DNA of 64,000 bases, taken from positions 1 to 64,000 of the forward strand of contig JACRPN010000023.1 of assembly GCA_016223145.1 (NCBI GenBank), given 5' to 3'. Shown here piece by piece: positions 45,079-53,146 of the stretch. Under the pieces are notes generated by a model that had not been told where the DNA came from, did no database searches, and was given only the letters and a program-made list of their open reading frames with translations. This stretch comes from Armatimonadota bacterium (lineage in GTDB: Bacteria; Armatimonadota; Fimbriimonadia; Fimbriimonadales; Fimbriimonadaceae). Both the position numbers and the translations under genes were made by a program. Every line of letters starts with the position of its first letter. The stretch's first letter is position 1.

Positions 45079-46014
45079 ATGAGCGAGTTTCTGGAGCCGC
45101 GAGTCAAGATTGACGGCGTCGTTTACGTTTGGGAGCGGGACTTCTTCAAGCTGCCGGCCGAGGTGAAAATCGAGAAGAACACCCATCAGGTCCAGGTGGA
45201 CAAACAGGGCCGAATCTATGTGCACTCGCCCAGCGACCACGCGGTGATCGTCTTCGACAAAAGTGGGCAATACGTCTCCTCCTGGGGCAGCCACATGCAC
45301 CAGGGCGCCCACGGAATGCAGATTCGCGAAGAAGACGGAACGGAATACCTTTACTTTGCGACCACCAACCAGCATTGGGTCTCCAAAAACACCCTCGACG
45401 GACGCGAGATCTTCCGGCTTGGCGCGCCTGCGGAGTCCGGCAAGTACCGTGAAGAGGGGCAGTACAACCCAACCAACATCGCCTTTGCTCCGAACGGCGA
45501 CTTCTACGTGGGCGATGGCTATGGGATGCACTACATCCACCAATACACGAAAGACGGCAAGTTCATCCGGACCTGGGGGGGTTACGGCAGCGATCCCGGT
45601 TTGATGAACTGCCCGCACGGACTCGCGGTCGATACGCGTGGCAAGGAGCCTCTTCTCGTCGTCGCCGACCGCGGCAACCACCGCCTGCAGCGCTTTACGC
45701 TCGATGGCAAGCATGTGGACTTCATCACGCACGACCTGCGCCTGCCCTGCCACTTCGACTTCCACGGTGGACTGACCCTGATCCCGGATCTCCAGGGCCG
45801 CGTGACGCTGATGGATGAAAACTACAAGCTCGTCGCCCAGCTCGGCGACAACCCGAAAGAGGGCGAACGCGCCAATAACGGCGTCAAGCGCGGAGACTTC
45901 CTCGATGGGCGCTTCATCGCCCCGCACGGCGGCTGCTTCGACAAGGACGGCAACATCTTCATCGCCGAATGGGTCAACGACGGCGGTCGCTTAACTCGGT
46001 TGAGAAGAGAATGA
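45079..46014 (+). CDS. NHL-repeat beta-propeller, peptidyl-glycine monooxygenase-like
   Basis: 311 residues with no signal peptide. Six-bladed NHL pattern: repeated phrases such as VQVDKQGRIYVHSPSDHAVIVF, IAFAPNGDFYVGDGYG, HGLAVDTRGKEPLLVVADRGNHRLQRF and APHGGCFDKDGNIFIAEW. Similar proteins are annotated as peptidylglycine alpha-amidating lyase-like, but bacterial members mostly have no proven enzyme activity. It probably binds a ligand or protein. It is divergent from the peptidase gene, and a repeat pair follows its stop. Confidence 0.82.
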   Translation: MSEFLEPRVKIDGVVYVWERDFFKLPAEVKIEKNTHQVQVDKQGRIYVHSPSDHAVIVFDKSGQYVSSWGSHMHQGAHGMQIREEDGTEYLYFATTNQHWVSKNTLDGREIFRLGAPAESGKYREEGQYNPTNIAFAPNGDFYVGDGYGMHYIHQYTKDGKFIRTWGGYGSDPGLMNCPHGLAVDTRGKEPLLVVADRGNHRLQRFTLDGKHVDFITHDLRLPCHFDFHGGLTLIPDLQGRVTLMDENYKLVAQLGDNPKEGERANNGVKRGDFLDGRFIAPHGGCFDKDGNIFIAEWVNDGGRLTRLRRE

Positions 46015-46018
46015 TTGA

Positions 46019-46100
46019 GCCCCCTCCTTGGTTTTGCGAAGCGAAACTGAGGGAGGGGCTTCCAGACTTCCCTTTCCCCGGCAATACCAAGGGAGGGGGG
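46019..46100. repeat. Near-palindromic family copy plus half-copy
   Basis: CCCCCTCCTTGGTTTTGCGA, AGCGAAACTGAGGGAGGGG, then a second right arm TACCAAGGGAGGGGGG after 25 bases. It lies between two converging genes, so it may act as a shared bidirectional terminator. Confidence 0.8.
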
Positions 46101-47579
46101 TTACTTCAACTCCCAGAGTTCGTACTTGTCTCCCCGCTCTTTGCACCAGATGTTGCGGCCCGCGACGCCGACCTGGATGAGCTCCGGCTCGCCGATGCGG
46201 CCCACTCGGGTCAATATGAGGCTGGGCTGGGGGTTCTTGAGGACGAGAGCAAAGTCCTCGACTTGTGGCACCACGCGGTTCACATAGAACTCCAGCGAGG
46301 GCAGGCTCGTCTCCATTACCTTCAGCTTGCCGGTACCGCGGTCCTTGGTCCTGCGGCCCATCTGAAAGGCCACGACGTCTCCACCGAGCGACCTTGCCCG
46401 TGTAGCGAGGGAATGAACTTCGGCCTGCCCGCTCGAGCGGTAATACCCGAGCCCGGCACTGGTGGCGACTACCGCAAGCATCAGAGCCATGAACACGACT
46501 CCGAATGCCGGCCTTGAGATGAACACTGATGGCTTCTTGCCCGCGAGTCTTGTCCCAAGGACCATCCCCAGGGCCGGCACCGCCGGGTAGATGTAGTGCG
46601 GCAGCTTGGACCCGCTGATCGAAAAGAACACCAGCACCACCCAGAACCACCGCCAAAGGAACCGTTCGACCTCATCCTGCGATGCATCGGCGGCTTCTTG
46701 TGCGGGCCGAACGCGCCGCACCACGAAAGGCCACCAGGGAAGCATCCCCACCGCCAGCACCACTGGGAAGTAGATCGGATGCGACCAGATTGGCACCTTG
46801 TGCGCCTGGTCCCCGCCCGTAAATCGCCCGATGTTTTGTGCAATCAGGAAGTCCTGCACGAACCGGTCGCCGTTCACCATCCAACAAGGCCAGTACCACA
46901 GCGCGATCACCGCCGCCATCACGACGAAGGCGCCGAGGTTGTCCACCCAGTTCAGGATGGAGGGCCGAAGCTCCTTCTCAGCCAATAACGTCCACAGCCA
47001 GATGCCCCCGAATAGCAGGATCGCCACGGGTCCCTTGGCCAACACCGCAGCCCCAAGGCATGCGCCGGCCAACAGCCGCCAACGTCCACAGTCCCGCAGC
47101 GAACGCCACCAGCAGAGCATCGCCGCCGCAAAAAAGAAGACCAGGAGCGGGTCAACCAGCATCATCCGGCCGACCAGCGCGGTGATGAGCGAGGTTCCGA
47201 GCACGACCATCGCCGCCCGGCCCGAACCCTCGCCGAAATGCCGCCGCACGAACCCGCCGCAAAGCGCGACCAGCCCAATCGTCGCCAGCACCGAAGGAAG
47301 CCTCGGCCCGACCGATTCGCCGAAAGCCGCCACGCTGGGCGCCGAGAACCAGTAGAGCAGGATCGGCTTTTCGAACCAAGGCGTACCATTGTAGTGTGGG
47401 GTGATCCAATCACCGCTCCGCAACATGGCTGAGGTCACGGCGGCATAGAAACCCTCATCGAGGTCGAACAGCCCGTAGAGCCAGAAACCCATCAAGGGCA
47501 ATGAGGCAACGGCGAGCCAGAGCAGCCAAGTTCTCCTGCTGCCCGATTCCCGAGCCTCATTCTGGGCTTCGAGGGTCAA
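46101..47579 (-). CDS. ArnT-like GT83 membrane glycosyltransferase
   Basis: 492 residues from TTG 47579, which overlaps the 5'-nucleotidase stop (TTGA). About twelve spans. The first periplasmic loop contains the catalytic-type acidic pair and the family phrase (GLFDLDEGFYAAVTSAMLRSGDWITPHYNGTPWFEKPILLYW). The second loop has GRMMLVDPLLVFFF, and the third has the KLPHYIYPAVPALG phrase. GT83 members transfer aminoarabinose or other pentoses from undecaprenyl phosphate to lipid A or glycans. The acceptor here is unknown. Confidence 0.9.
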   Translation of the reverse strand: MTLEAQNEARESGSRRTWLLWLAVASLPLMGFWLYGLFDLDEGFYAAVTSAMLRSGDWITPHYNGTPWFEKPILLYWFSAPSVAAFGESVGPRLPSVLATIGLVALCGGFVRRHFGEGSGRAAMVVLGTSLITALVGRMMLVDPLLVFFFAAAMLCWWRSLRDCGRWRLLAGACLGAAVLAKGPVAILLFGGIWLWTLLAEKELRPSILNWVDNLGAFVVMAAVIALWYWPCWMVNGDRFVQDFLIAQNIGRFTGGDQAHKVPIWSHPIYFPVVLAVGMLPWWPFVVRRVRPAQEAADASQDEVERFLWRWFWVVLVFFSISGSKLPHYIYPAVPALGMVLGTRLAGKKPSVFISRPAFGVVFMALMLAVVATSAGLGYYRSSGQAEVHSLATRARSLGGDVVAFQMGRRTKDRGTGKLKVMETSLPSLEFYVNRVVPQVEDFALVLKNPQPSLILTRVGRIGEPELIQVGVAGRNIWCKERGDKYELWELK

Positions 47580-49414
47580 CGCGCTCCTTGCCGGGCAGGG
47601 CCACCGACCCTATTGAGGGCAAGTGACCCGACCGCATACCTACAGCGATTCTCCAGGCCGAAGGGAACGAAAGATGGAGCGTCCGAAGGCCCAAGGGGCC
47701 GCTCTGCTGAAGCGAAGGGCGTAGCCCTGGGACGAAGCCGCCACCCCTCAGTTAGCCCTGTAAGGGCGACCTTCGACGCGGGGCCGAAAGTGCCGGAGCC
47801 AACGCGGCGCCAGGTCGCCGCACTCCAAAGATCAGACGCACCCCAAACGACAGCGCCTCCTGCTTTCACCCTCCCCTCCACTTGCGGGTCCACGGGGCTG
47901 TGCTTCTTTAGGTACTCGAGCAGCGCGTCGATATCCAGCATCCCGGTATCCACGCGTCGACCCTTCGCGTTCTTCAGGTCCTCGTGCGCGTCGCCGCCGC
48001 CCGCCACAAAACTGTTCAGGCACACCCGGTAGGTCTTGGCAAGGTCGAGCTTCTCACCCCCGACCACGACGTTTGAGACCCTCTGCCCCGCCGGCTTGTT
48101 CTTGTCGATGGTGTAAGCGCTTCCCTTCGAGATATGCAGGAACCCGCTGACGCTCGCACCATGCTCCAAAGCCGCCAAGAGTTCCGCGCCCGTCACGTCC
48201 AGCAGCACCAGCGTGTTGTTGAACGGCTGGACTGCGATTGCGGCCCCATAGGTAATCGTCCCGGCCTCCAGGTCGCCTCGAACCCCGCCGGCGTTCATAC
48301 AGGCCATCACCGCCCCCTGGGCCCGCGTTGCCTCGAGCATCGCGTCCGCGATCATGTTCCCCATCGGGCTCTCGCCGGCCGCGTTCTGGGCGCGCTTGAC
48401 CCCCCTGGGCGCTTGTCCCACCTCCTTGTTCGCGAGATCCGCGATCGGCTTCTTCAGCGCGGCAATCATCGAAAGAAAGGTCTTGTCCTCTGGCACCGAT
48501 TCGTCCACCAAGATCGGCGCGGCATCGAACCACTTCACCACCTTCCCTGCCTCGTCGAAGACCACTTTGATCCGCCCGAGAAGCTTGCCCCAATCGTGCG
48601 CCTGCACAACCAGCACTGTGTCGCCGTCGGCGTTCTTCGTCACGGTCGGATAGGGCCCCGCCGAACCCGAAAAGCCGTCCACCTTGATGTCTCCGAGAAG
48701 CGTATGGCTGTGCCCGCCGACGATCACATCAACGCCCTTCAGCTTGCCCGCCAGCTCGACCTCCTCCCTATAGCCGACGTGGGTGACCAGGATGATTTTG
48801 TTGATCCCCGAGCTACGAAAGGCATCGATGTTGGTCTGGCAGCTTTTAACCAGCTCGAGCATCCGGACATTGGGCCCCGGCGAGCTGATCGAAGGCAGTT
48901 CGGGAGTCACAGCGCCGACGATCGCGATCTGCTCCTTGCCCACCCACGTGGTCGCTCCACCGGCGATGTAACCGTTCAAGTCTTTGTCTGCGGAGACGTC
49001 GAGGTTTGAGGCAAGTAACGGAAAGGAAAGGGACTTTGCAAAGGTCGCAAGCGCCTTGGGACCACGATCGAATTCATGGTTTCCTACCGCCATCGCCGCG
49101 AAGCCGGCGTAGTTCATAAACGCCGCGTCTGCGAGGCCCTCATACACATTGAAATAGAGCGTTCCCTGAAAGGTGTCGCCCCCGTTCAGGAGGATCGGAT
49201 TGGGATCGGAGGCCTTGTACCTCCGAATAAGGGTTGCCAGCCTCGCGTAGCCGCCATAGAGTTTCCCTCGTATGCGGGTGGACTCCACATGCGCGTGCAT
49301 GTCGTTCGTGTGCAGGATGGTCATCGTGAACTGGTCCGCGAGAGCCGCCCCAGAAGCGAGAACACAGACGACGCCGAGCACGCAGCGTAGCGAGAAGCAA
49401 AGACGATGGCGCAT
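47576..49414 (-). CDS. Exported 5'-nucleotidase/UshA-type metallophosphatase with odd C-terminal extension
   Basis: 612 residues from ATG 49414, which gives a good signal peptide (VLGVVCVLASGAALA). The upstream open frame to 49630 is repeat DNA and is left out. Metallophosphatase motifs ILHTNDMHAH, GGDTFQG, GNHEFDRG and GGHSH, then the 5'-nucleotidase C-terminal domain (SPMGNMIADAMLEAT, NAGGVRGD, QPFNNTL) complete the enzyme at about VEGRVKAG. The remaining 95 residues or so (47576-47868) are Arg/Ala/Pro/Gly-rich with no pattern of a domain and read like translated intergenic repeat DNA (GEAGEG-like and AERPLGPSD phrases). The stop codon was probably lost. Confidence 0.88.
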   Translation of the reverse strand: MRHRLCFSLRCVLGVVCVLASGAALADQFTMTILHTNDMHAHVESTRIRGKLYGGYARLATLIRRYKASDPNPILLNGGDTFQGTLYFNVYEGLADAAFMNYAGFAAMAVGNHEFDRGPKALATFAKSLSFPLLASNLDVSADKDLNGYIAGGATTWVGKEQIAIVGAVTPELPSISSPGPNVRMLELVKSCQTNIDAFRSSGINKIILVTHVGYREEVELAGKLKGVDVIVGGHSHTLLGDIKVDGFSGSAGPYPTVTKNADGDTVLVVQAHDWGKLLGRIKVVFDEAGKVVKWFDAAPILVDESVPEDKTFLSMIAALKKPIADLANKEVGQAPRGVKRAQNAAGESPMGNMIADAMLEATRAQGAVMACMNAGGVRGDLEAGTITYGAAIAVQPFNNTLVLLDVTGAELLAALEHGASVSGFLHISKGSAYTIDKNKPAGQRVSNVVVGGEKLDLAKTYRVCLNSFVAGGGDAHEDLKNAKGRRVDTGMLDIDALLEYLKKHSPVDPQVEGRVKAGGAVVWGASDLWSAATWRRVGSGTFGPASKVALTGLTEGWRLRPRATPFASAERPLGPSDAPSFVPFGLENRCRYAVGSLALNRVGGPARQGAR

Positions 49415-49471
49415 GGGTAGCGGTATACCCAAGGGAGTCCCCTTGGAGTGCGGGGAATTGCCTGTGCTTTG

Positions 49472-49569
49472 AAAGCAAGAAGCGAAGGGCGATGCGCGAT
49501 GCGAAACACGCGTTGAGAGAGGGACGATATGTGACCGGCAATGCGCGGCGAGCGATGAGCGATGAGTTG
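49472..49569. repeat. Heptamer array RRRGCGA, 14 degenerate units
   Basis: 98 bases in strict seven-base register, from AAAGCAA, GAAGCGA, AGGGCGA, TGCGCGA to CGAGCGA, TGAGCGA, TGAGTTG. Middle units (CACGCGT, TATGTGA, CCGGCAA) are strongly diverged but still seven long. Confidence 0.75.
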
Positions 49570-49572
49570 TAT

Positions 49573-49677
49573 CACCACCTCGCCTCCTTGTGGAGAGGTC
49601 GGTGCCTGCCCCGGTTCCATCGGGGAGCAAAGCGAATCGAAGATCCCGCGCCTTATGGGACCGGGTGAGGGGGCCTT
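49573..49677. repeat. 105-bp interspersed repeat, copy 1
   Basis: Starts CACCACCTCGCC and ends CCGGGTGAGGGGGCCTT. It is the full-length form of the family whose shorter copies sit in ispH, the M28 peptidase and behind lptD. It contains GAATCGAAGATCCCGCGCCT. Confidence 0.9.
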
Positions 49678-49686
49678 GTCCCTATG

Positions 49687-49738
49687 TCTCCCACCCCAAC
49701 CCCTCCCTCAGTTTCGCTGCGCAAAACCAAGGGAGGGG
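49687..49738. repeat. Near-palindromic family copy
   Basis: Nearly identical to 11010-11060. It lies between the two 105-bp copies, suggesting that the families move or amplify together. Confidence 0.85.
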
Positions 49739-49742
49739 CTCA

Positions 49743-49847
49743 CACCACCTCGCCCCCTTTGGGAGAGTTCGGTGCCTGCCCCGGTTCCATCGGGGAGCGT
49801 AGCGAATCGAAGATCCCGCGCCTTGCGGGACCGGGTGAGGGGGCCTT
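49743..49847. repeat. 105-bp interspersed repeat, copy 2
   Basis: Same length and orientation as copy 1 with about ten differences, mostly in the left hairpin (CCTCGCC...GGAGAG) and the CCTT-NNGGGA loop, where changes look compensatory. Confidence 0.9.
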
Positions 49848-49899
49848 TGACTCTTGAACGGCCCTGACCTCCCCCGGAAGGTATCCTTGAACTCCTGGA

Positions 49900-49975
49900 G
49901 GGCCTGTAGCTCAGAGGTTAGAGCGTGCGGCTCATAACCGCTTGGTCCCGGGTTCGAATCCCGGCGGGCCCACCA
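49900..49975 (+). tRNA. tRNA with anticodon CAT (tRNA-Met, or tRNA-Ile2)
   Basis: A 76-nt cloverleaf with encoded CCA (49973-49975). Acceptor GGGCCTG/CGGGCCC with one G-T pair, D arm GCTC/GAGC, anticodon loop CTCATAA, T arm CCGGG-TTCGAAT-CCCGG. G1-C72 pairing rules out the initiator type. The anticodon arm GGCTCATAACC resembles Bacillus tRNA-Ile2, whose C34 becomes lysidine, so elongator Met versus Ile2 remains open. Confidence 0.93.
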
Positions 49976-49978
49976 AGG

Positions 49979-50013
49979 GATTTACGATTTGCGATTTGGG
50001 ATTTACGATTTCG
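49979..50013. repeat. Heptamer array GATTTNN
   Basis: GATTTAC, GATTTGC, GATTTGG, GATTTAC, GATTTCG, starting four bases behind the tRNA. It is unusually AT-rich for this window. Confidence 0.85.
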
Positions 50014-50063
50014 GAAGGGCTGAGAGGATGAGGGGATGATGAGAACGGTTCATTCAATACTTT

Positions 50064-50108
50064 CACTCTCACCATTCCTTCCACTCTCACCACTCTCACC
50101 ACTCTCAC
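50064..50108. repeat. Nonamer array CACTCTCAC in nadB leader
   Basis: CACTCTCAC, CATTCCTTC, then CACTCTCAC three times. It ends ten bases before the nadB ATG, in the place where an SD would be expected. No SD is visible. Confidence 0.85.
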
Positions 50109-50118
50109 CTCCCTTACT

Positions 50119-51615
50119 ATGACCTCTGAGCGCTACGACTTCATCGCCATCGGCAGCGGGCTCGCCGGCCTTGCCTTCGCATTGGAAGCCGCCGAACACG
50201 GCACGGTCTGCGTCATCACCAAGGCCGAAGCGGACAATGCCAACACCAGCTTTGCCCAAGGCGGCATCGCCGCCGCTGTCGGCGAAGCAGACTCCTGGGA
50301 ACTCCATGAGCGCGACACCCTGGTGGCAGGAGCCGGAATCTGCGACCCGGCCGCCGTGAGGTTCCTCGTGCAGAACGCGCCCTCAGCGATCGACTGGCTG
50401 CTCGAAGTGGGCACCCGGTTCGACGAATCCCCCAAAGGCGAGCTGTCCCTTGGCCTCGAAGGCGGCCACAGCCGCAAGCGCATCGTCCATTACAAGGACA
50501 AAACCGGAGCCGAGATCGAGCGCGCGGTCATCGCCGCGGTCCGGGCCCATCCAAACGTCCACGTCCTTGAGCACGCTTTCGTGACAGAGTTGCTCGTTCA
50601 TAAGGGCCGGTGCGTGGGCGCTGCCGCGATGATCGAAGGGCTCGGCCTCACCGCATTCTATGCCCGCGCCACACTGCTCGCAACTGGCGGTTGCGGCGTC
50701 ATGTATCAGCACACCACAAACCCTCGTGTCGCAACTGGCGACGGCATCGCGCTTGCCGACGGCGCGGGAGCCAAGGTCGCGAACATGGAGTTCATGCAGT
50801 TCCATCCGACGACGCTCTATCACCCGCAGCTTCGTGGGTATCTGATCTCCGAGGCCTGCCGCGGCGCAGGAGGAACCCTGAGAAACCACTTCGGCAAACG
50901 CTTCATGTACGACTACGACGAGCGCCTGGAACTCGCCCCTCGCGACATCGTGGCGCGCGCTATCGACGCCGAAATGAAGCGTCTGCAAACGTGGTGCGTG
51001 TACCTGGACCTGGCCCACCTCGCGCCCGGAAAGGTCGAAGAGGAGTTCCCCACGATCTACGCCAAGCTGAAGAGCGTCGGGCTGGAGTTCGACAAGGAGT
51101 GGGCGCCGATCGTCCCCGCTCAGCATTACTCCTGCGGCGGTGTCGCCACTGATCTGGACGCCAAGACCAGCGTGCCGGGACTCTATGCCGCCGGTGAGGT
51201 CGCCTCCTCCGGTGTGCATGGTGGCAACCGCCTGGCGAGCAACAGCCTCCTCGAAGCCATCGTCTATGCCCGCGCAGGGGCCGCAGCTGCTGCTTCTGAG
51301 CCCGAGCTAGGCGAAGCGCTTCCCAAGCCTACTCAGCCCCGCTGCATGGCAGAGACCGATTCTGTCCAGCTTCGCCGGGCGCTCCAGCACGCGATGACCG
51401 AACGCGTGGGTATCGTACGCACCACGGCGGGTCTCAGGGAAGCCGCCAAGGAGATCGAAAGGCTCATCAAGGAGTACGACTCAAAGACAGGCGCGCCCTA
51501 TTCTCCTTACCCCTTGGAGACGCGCAACCTGCTCTTGGCCGCTCGCCATGTGGTGTCCGGCGCGCTTAGCCGGGGCGAAAACGTCGGTCTGCACTTTAAC
51601 TCCGATCTGATTTGA
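50119..51615 (+). CDS. nadB: L-aspartate oxidase
   Basis: 498 residues. Oxidises aspartate to iminoaspartate with FAD for NAD synthesis. FAD motif GSGLAGLAFALEA near 13, substrate/flavin region NTSFAQGGIAAA, HPNVHVLE, the phrase MEFMQFHPTTLYHP, EACRGAGGTLRN, and the catalytic His and Arg in HYSCGGV and GNRLASNSLLEA. The fold matches succinate dehydrogenase flavoproteins, but no SDH partner is nearby. nadA and nadC are not in the window. The leader consists of a CACTCTCAC array and no SD, so initiation may rely on a leaderless or SD-independent mode. Confidence 0.95.
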   Translation: MTSERYDFIAIGSGLAGLAFALEAAEHGTVCVITKAEADNANTSFAQGGIAAAVGEADSWELHERDTLVAGAGICDPAAVRFLVQNAPSAIDWLLEVGTRFDESPKGELSLGLEGGHSRKRIVHYKDKTGAEIERAVIAAVRAHPNVHVLEHAFVTELLVHKGRCVGAAAMIEGLGLTAFYARATLLATGGCGVMYQHTTNPRVATGDGIALADGAGAKVANMEFMQFHPTTLYHPQLRGYLISEACRGAGGTLRNHFGKRFMYDYDERLELAPRDIVARAIDAEMKRLQTWCVYLDLAHLAPGKVEEEFPTIYAKLKSVGLEFDKEWAPIVPAQHYSCGGVATDLDAKTSVPGLYAAGEVASSGVHGGNRLASNSLLEAIVYARAGAAAAASEPELGEALPKPTQPRCMAETDSVQLRRALQHAMTERVGIVRTTAGLREAAKEIERLIKEYDSKTGAPYSPYPLETRNLLLAARHVVSGALSRGENVGLHFNSDLI

Positions 51616-51721
51616 TCCGAGGAATCGGCAAGATTGTGATCCTGTACTTCGAAGTCAGGAATACGAAAACCTGGTAACGAAAGGCCCGTTACACATACCA
51701 GCCCGTGTTAGTATCAGGAAC

Positions 51722-53146
51722 ATGAGGGCATTTGCCGGGCACAGCACGCCACGTATAGTCTGCCTCTTACTGTTGACCTGTTCACTGTCTTCTGCTGTGG
51801 ACGCAGGCGACCCGGACCTTAAGCCAGGCTTTCCGGTTCAGTGCTTCATCAAAGCTCATGACTTGTCTGGCCACAAGTTTATCGCCATAGGCAATGTGGA
51901 CCTGAAGCCGGACCTAGAGATCATCGTGGAGCGCCGCAACGTGTTGGGCTTGATCGAAGTGGTTGGTATCAGGAGCGACGGCACAACCACCCGGAACCTG
52001 ATCAGCAGCTCGACAACGCTAAACAACGGACTGTCTATTGGCGAGCTTTCCTTGCAGCACCCTGGCCTTGAAGTCATCGCGGATGCTTCGCTTGCGAGCG
52101 GCTCCATCACGCTCTCTTCAATCTTGCGCGCGGGGAGGTTTGTGGATTATTTCTCCATAGGATTTCCATCGATCGGCATCCCAGCACTCTTCGATTTTGA
52201 TGGCGACGGCGAAATGGAGATCGTTCACGGCGTGGATATCGGGGCAAGACTATACGTTCGGCGAGCCAATGGGGCAGTGATGCCAGGTTGGCCCGTTACC
52301 GACACGAGCGTCTATGGAGTCAGTACCGTCTGCGTTGCAGACATTGATCTTGACGGTTCCCCTGAGATCATTGTCGCGGCGCGGCCAAACTCAACGGACC
52401 GCAAGCTCTTTGCCTTTCGACTCGATGGAAGCACCGTTCCCGGGTGGCCTCTGTCCTTCAGTTCGCCAAACTACAGGACGCCAATCGTTGTCGGCAACGT
52501 CGATGACGATCCGCAACCCGAAGTCGTCTTTTTGCGGCCGCAGGGGATGTCCGGCAGTAATGCATCCGTTCTTCTGATCGGTCCCAACGGCGCCACGAAG
52601 AGAGTCATTCCACTAAGCAGTTACCAAGATGGTGATGACATCCCCTGCCCTGCATTGGCAGACATTGATGCCGACGGTAGGGCTGAGATCATCGTTCAGA
52701 CCGAAGGCAAGATTGATGTTGTTCGGGGCACCGGCAGCTCGATGCCAGGTTGGCCTGTAAGCTATCCAGGTGTGGTCAGTCGGGCAGTCCCCATCGTTGG
52801 AGACATCGATGGCGATGGGTCCCCTGACATCTGCTTTTCTTCGTCTGGCTTTCTTACCGAAATCTACGCCTACTCGGCAAATGGGTCCCTGATTCCAGGC
52901 TTTCCCAAGTCTCTTCCCGATACCACCGGGATTGGACTCACTAAGGCGACCATTGCGATGGCAGACCTCGAAGGCGATGGACGGACTGACCTTGTGGTCA
53001 GGCGATACGCGCCAGTTTTTGACACGGACGCCTTCATGGACACGGTGTGGGCGTTTGACCTCAAAGGGCCTCATTACGGTCCCGTTCTTTGGGGCCAGTT
53101 TGGCGGCAGCCCCCGTCACATCTTTACCTATCCGGTGATCCCATGA
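51722..53146 (+). CDS. Secreted FG-GAP/VCBS beta-propeller protein
   Basis: 474 residues. Signal peptide IVCLLLLTCSLSSAVDA. Then seven repeats with the integrin-type calcium loop D-x-D-x-D-G: DFDGDGEMEIVHG, DIDLDGSPEIIVAA, DIDADGRAEIIVQT, DIDGDGSPDICFSS, DLEGDGRTDLVVR. Each is followed by a W-P phrase (PGWPV, PGFPK). This is a classic FG-GAP propeller, usually a surface binding protein. The base composition is visibly less GC-rich than in the housekeeping genes. It overlaps the next gene by four bases (ATGA). Confidence 0.9.
   Translation: MRAFAGHSTPRIVCLLLLTCSLSSAVDAGDPDLKPGFPVQCFIKAHDLSGHKFIAIGNVDLKPDLEIIVERRNVLGLIEVVGIRSDGTTTRNLISSSTTLNNGLSIGELSLQHPGLEVIADASLASGSITLSSILRAGRFVDYFSIGFPSIGIPALFDFDGDGEMEIVHGVDIGARLYVRRANGAVMPGWPVTDTSVYGVSTVCVADIDLDGSPEIIVAARPNSTDRKLFAFRLDGSTVPGWPLSFSSPNYRTPIVVGNVDDDPQPEVVFLRPQGMSGSNASVLLIGPNGATKRVIPLSSYQDGDDIPCPALADIDADGRAEIIVQTEGKIDVVRGTGSSMPGWPVSYPGVVSRAVPIVGDIDGDGSPDICFSSSGFLTEIYAYSANGSLIPGFPKSLPDTTGIGLTKATIAMADLEGDGRTDLVVRRYAPVFDTDAFMDTVWAFDLKGPHYGPVLWGQFGGSPRHIFTYPVIP

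Larger units (their letters stand above)
49415..49899. other. Gene-free repeat island before the tRNA
   Basis: No gene is supported. It carries one 14-unit heptamer array, two 105-bp direct repeats and, between them, a near-palindromic copy. Confidence 0.8.

Noticed and set aside
45061-45927. 288-codon open frame antisense to the NHL gene
   Set aside because: The NHL frame has clear propeller repeats. The antisense product has none.
49414-49630. N-terminal extension of the 5'-nucleotidase
   Set aside because: It is encoded by the heptamer array and lies before a complete signal peptide.
50119-51615. Succinate dehydrogenase/fumarate reductase flavoprotein in place of nadB
   Set aside because: The length is about 100 residues shorter than SdhA, the motifs are NadB-type, and there are no iron-sulphur or membrane subunits next to it.
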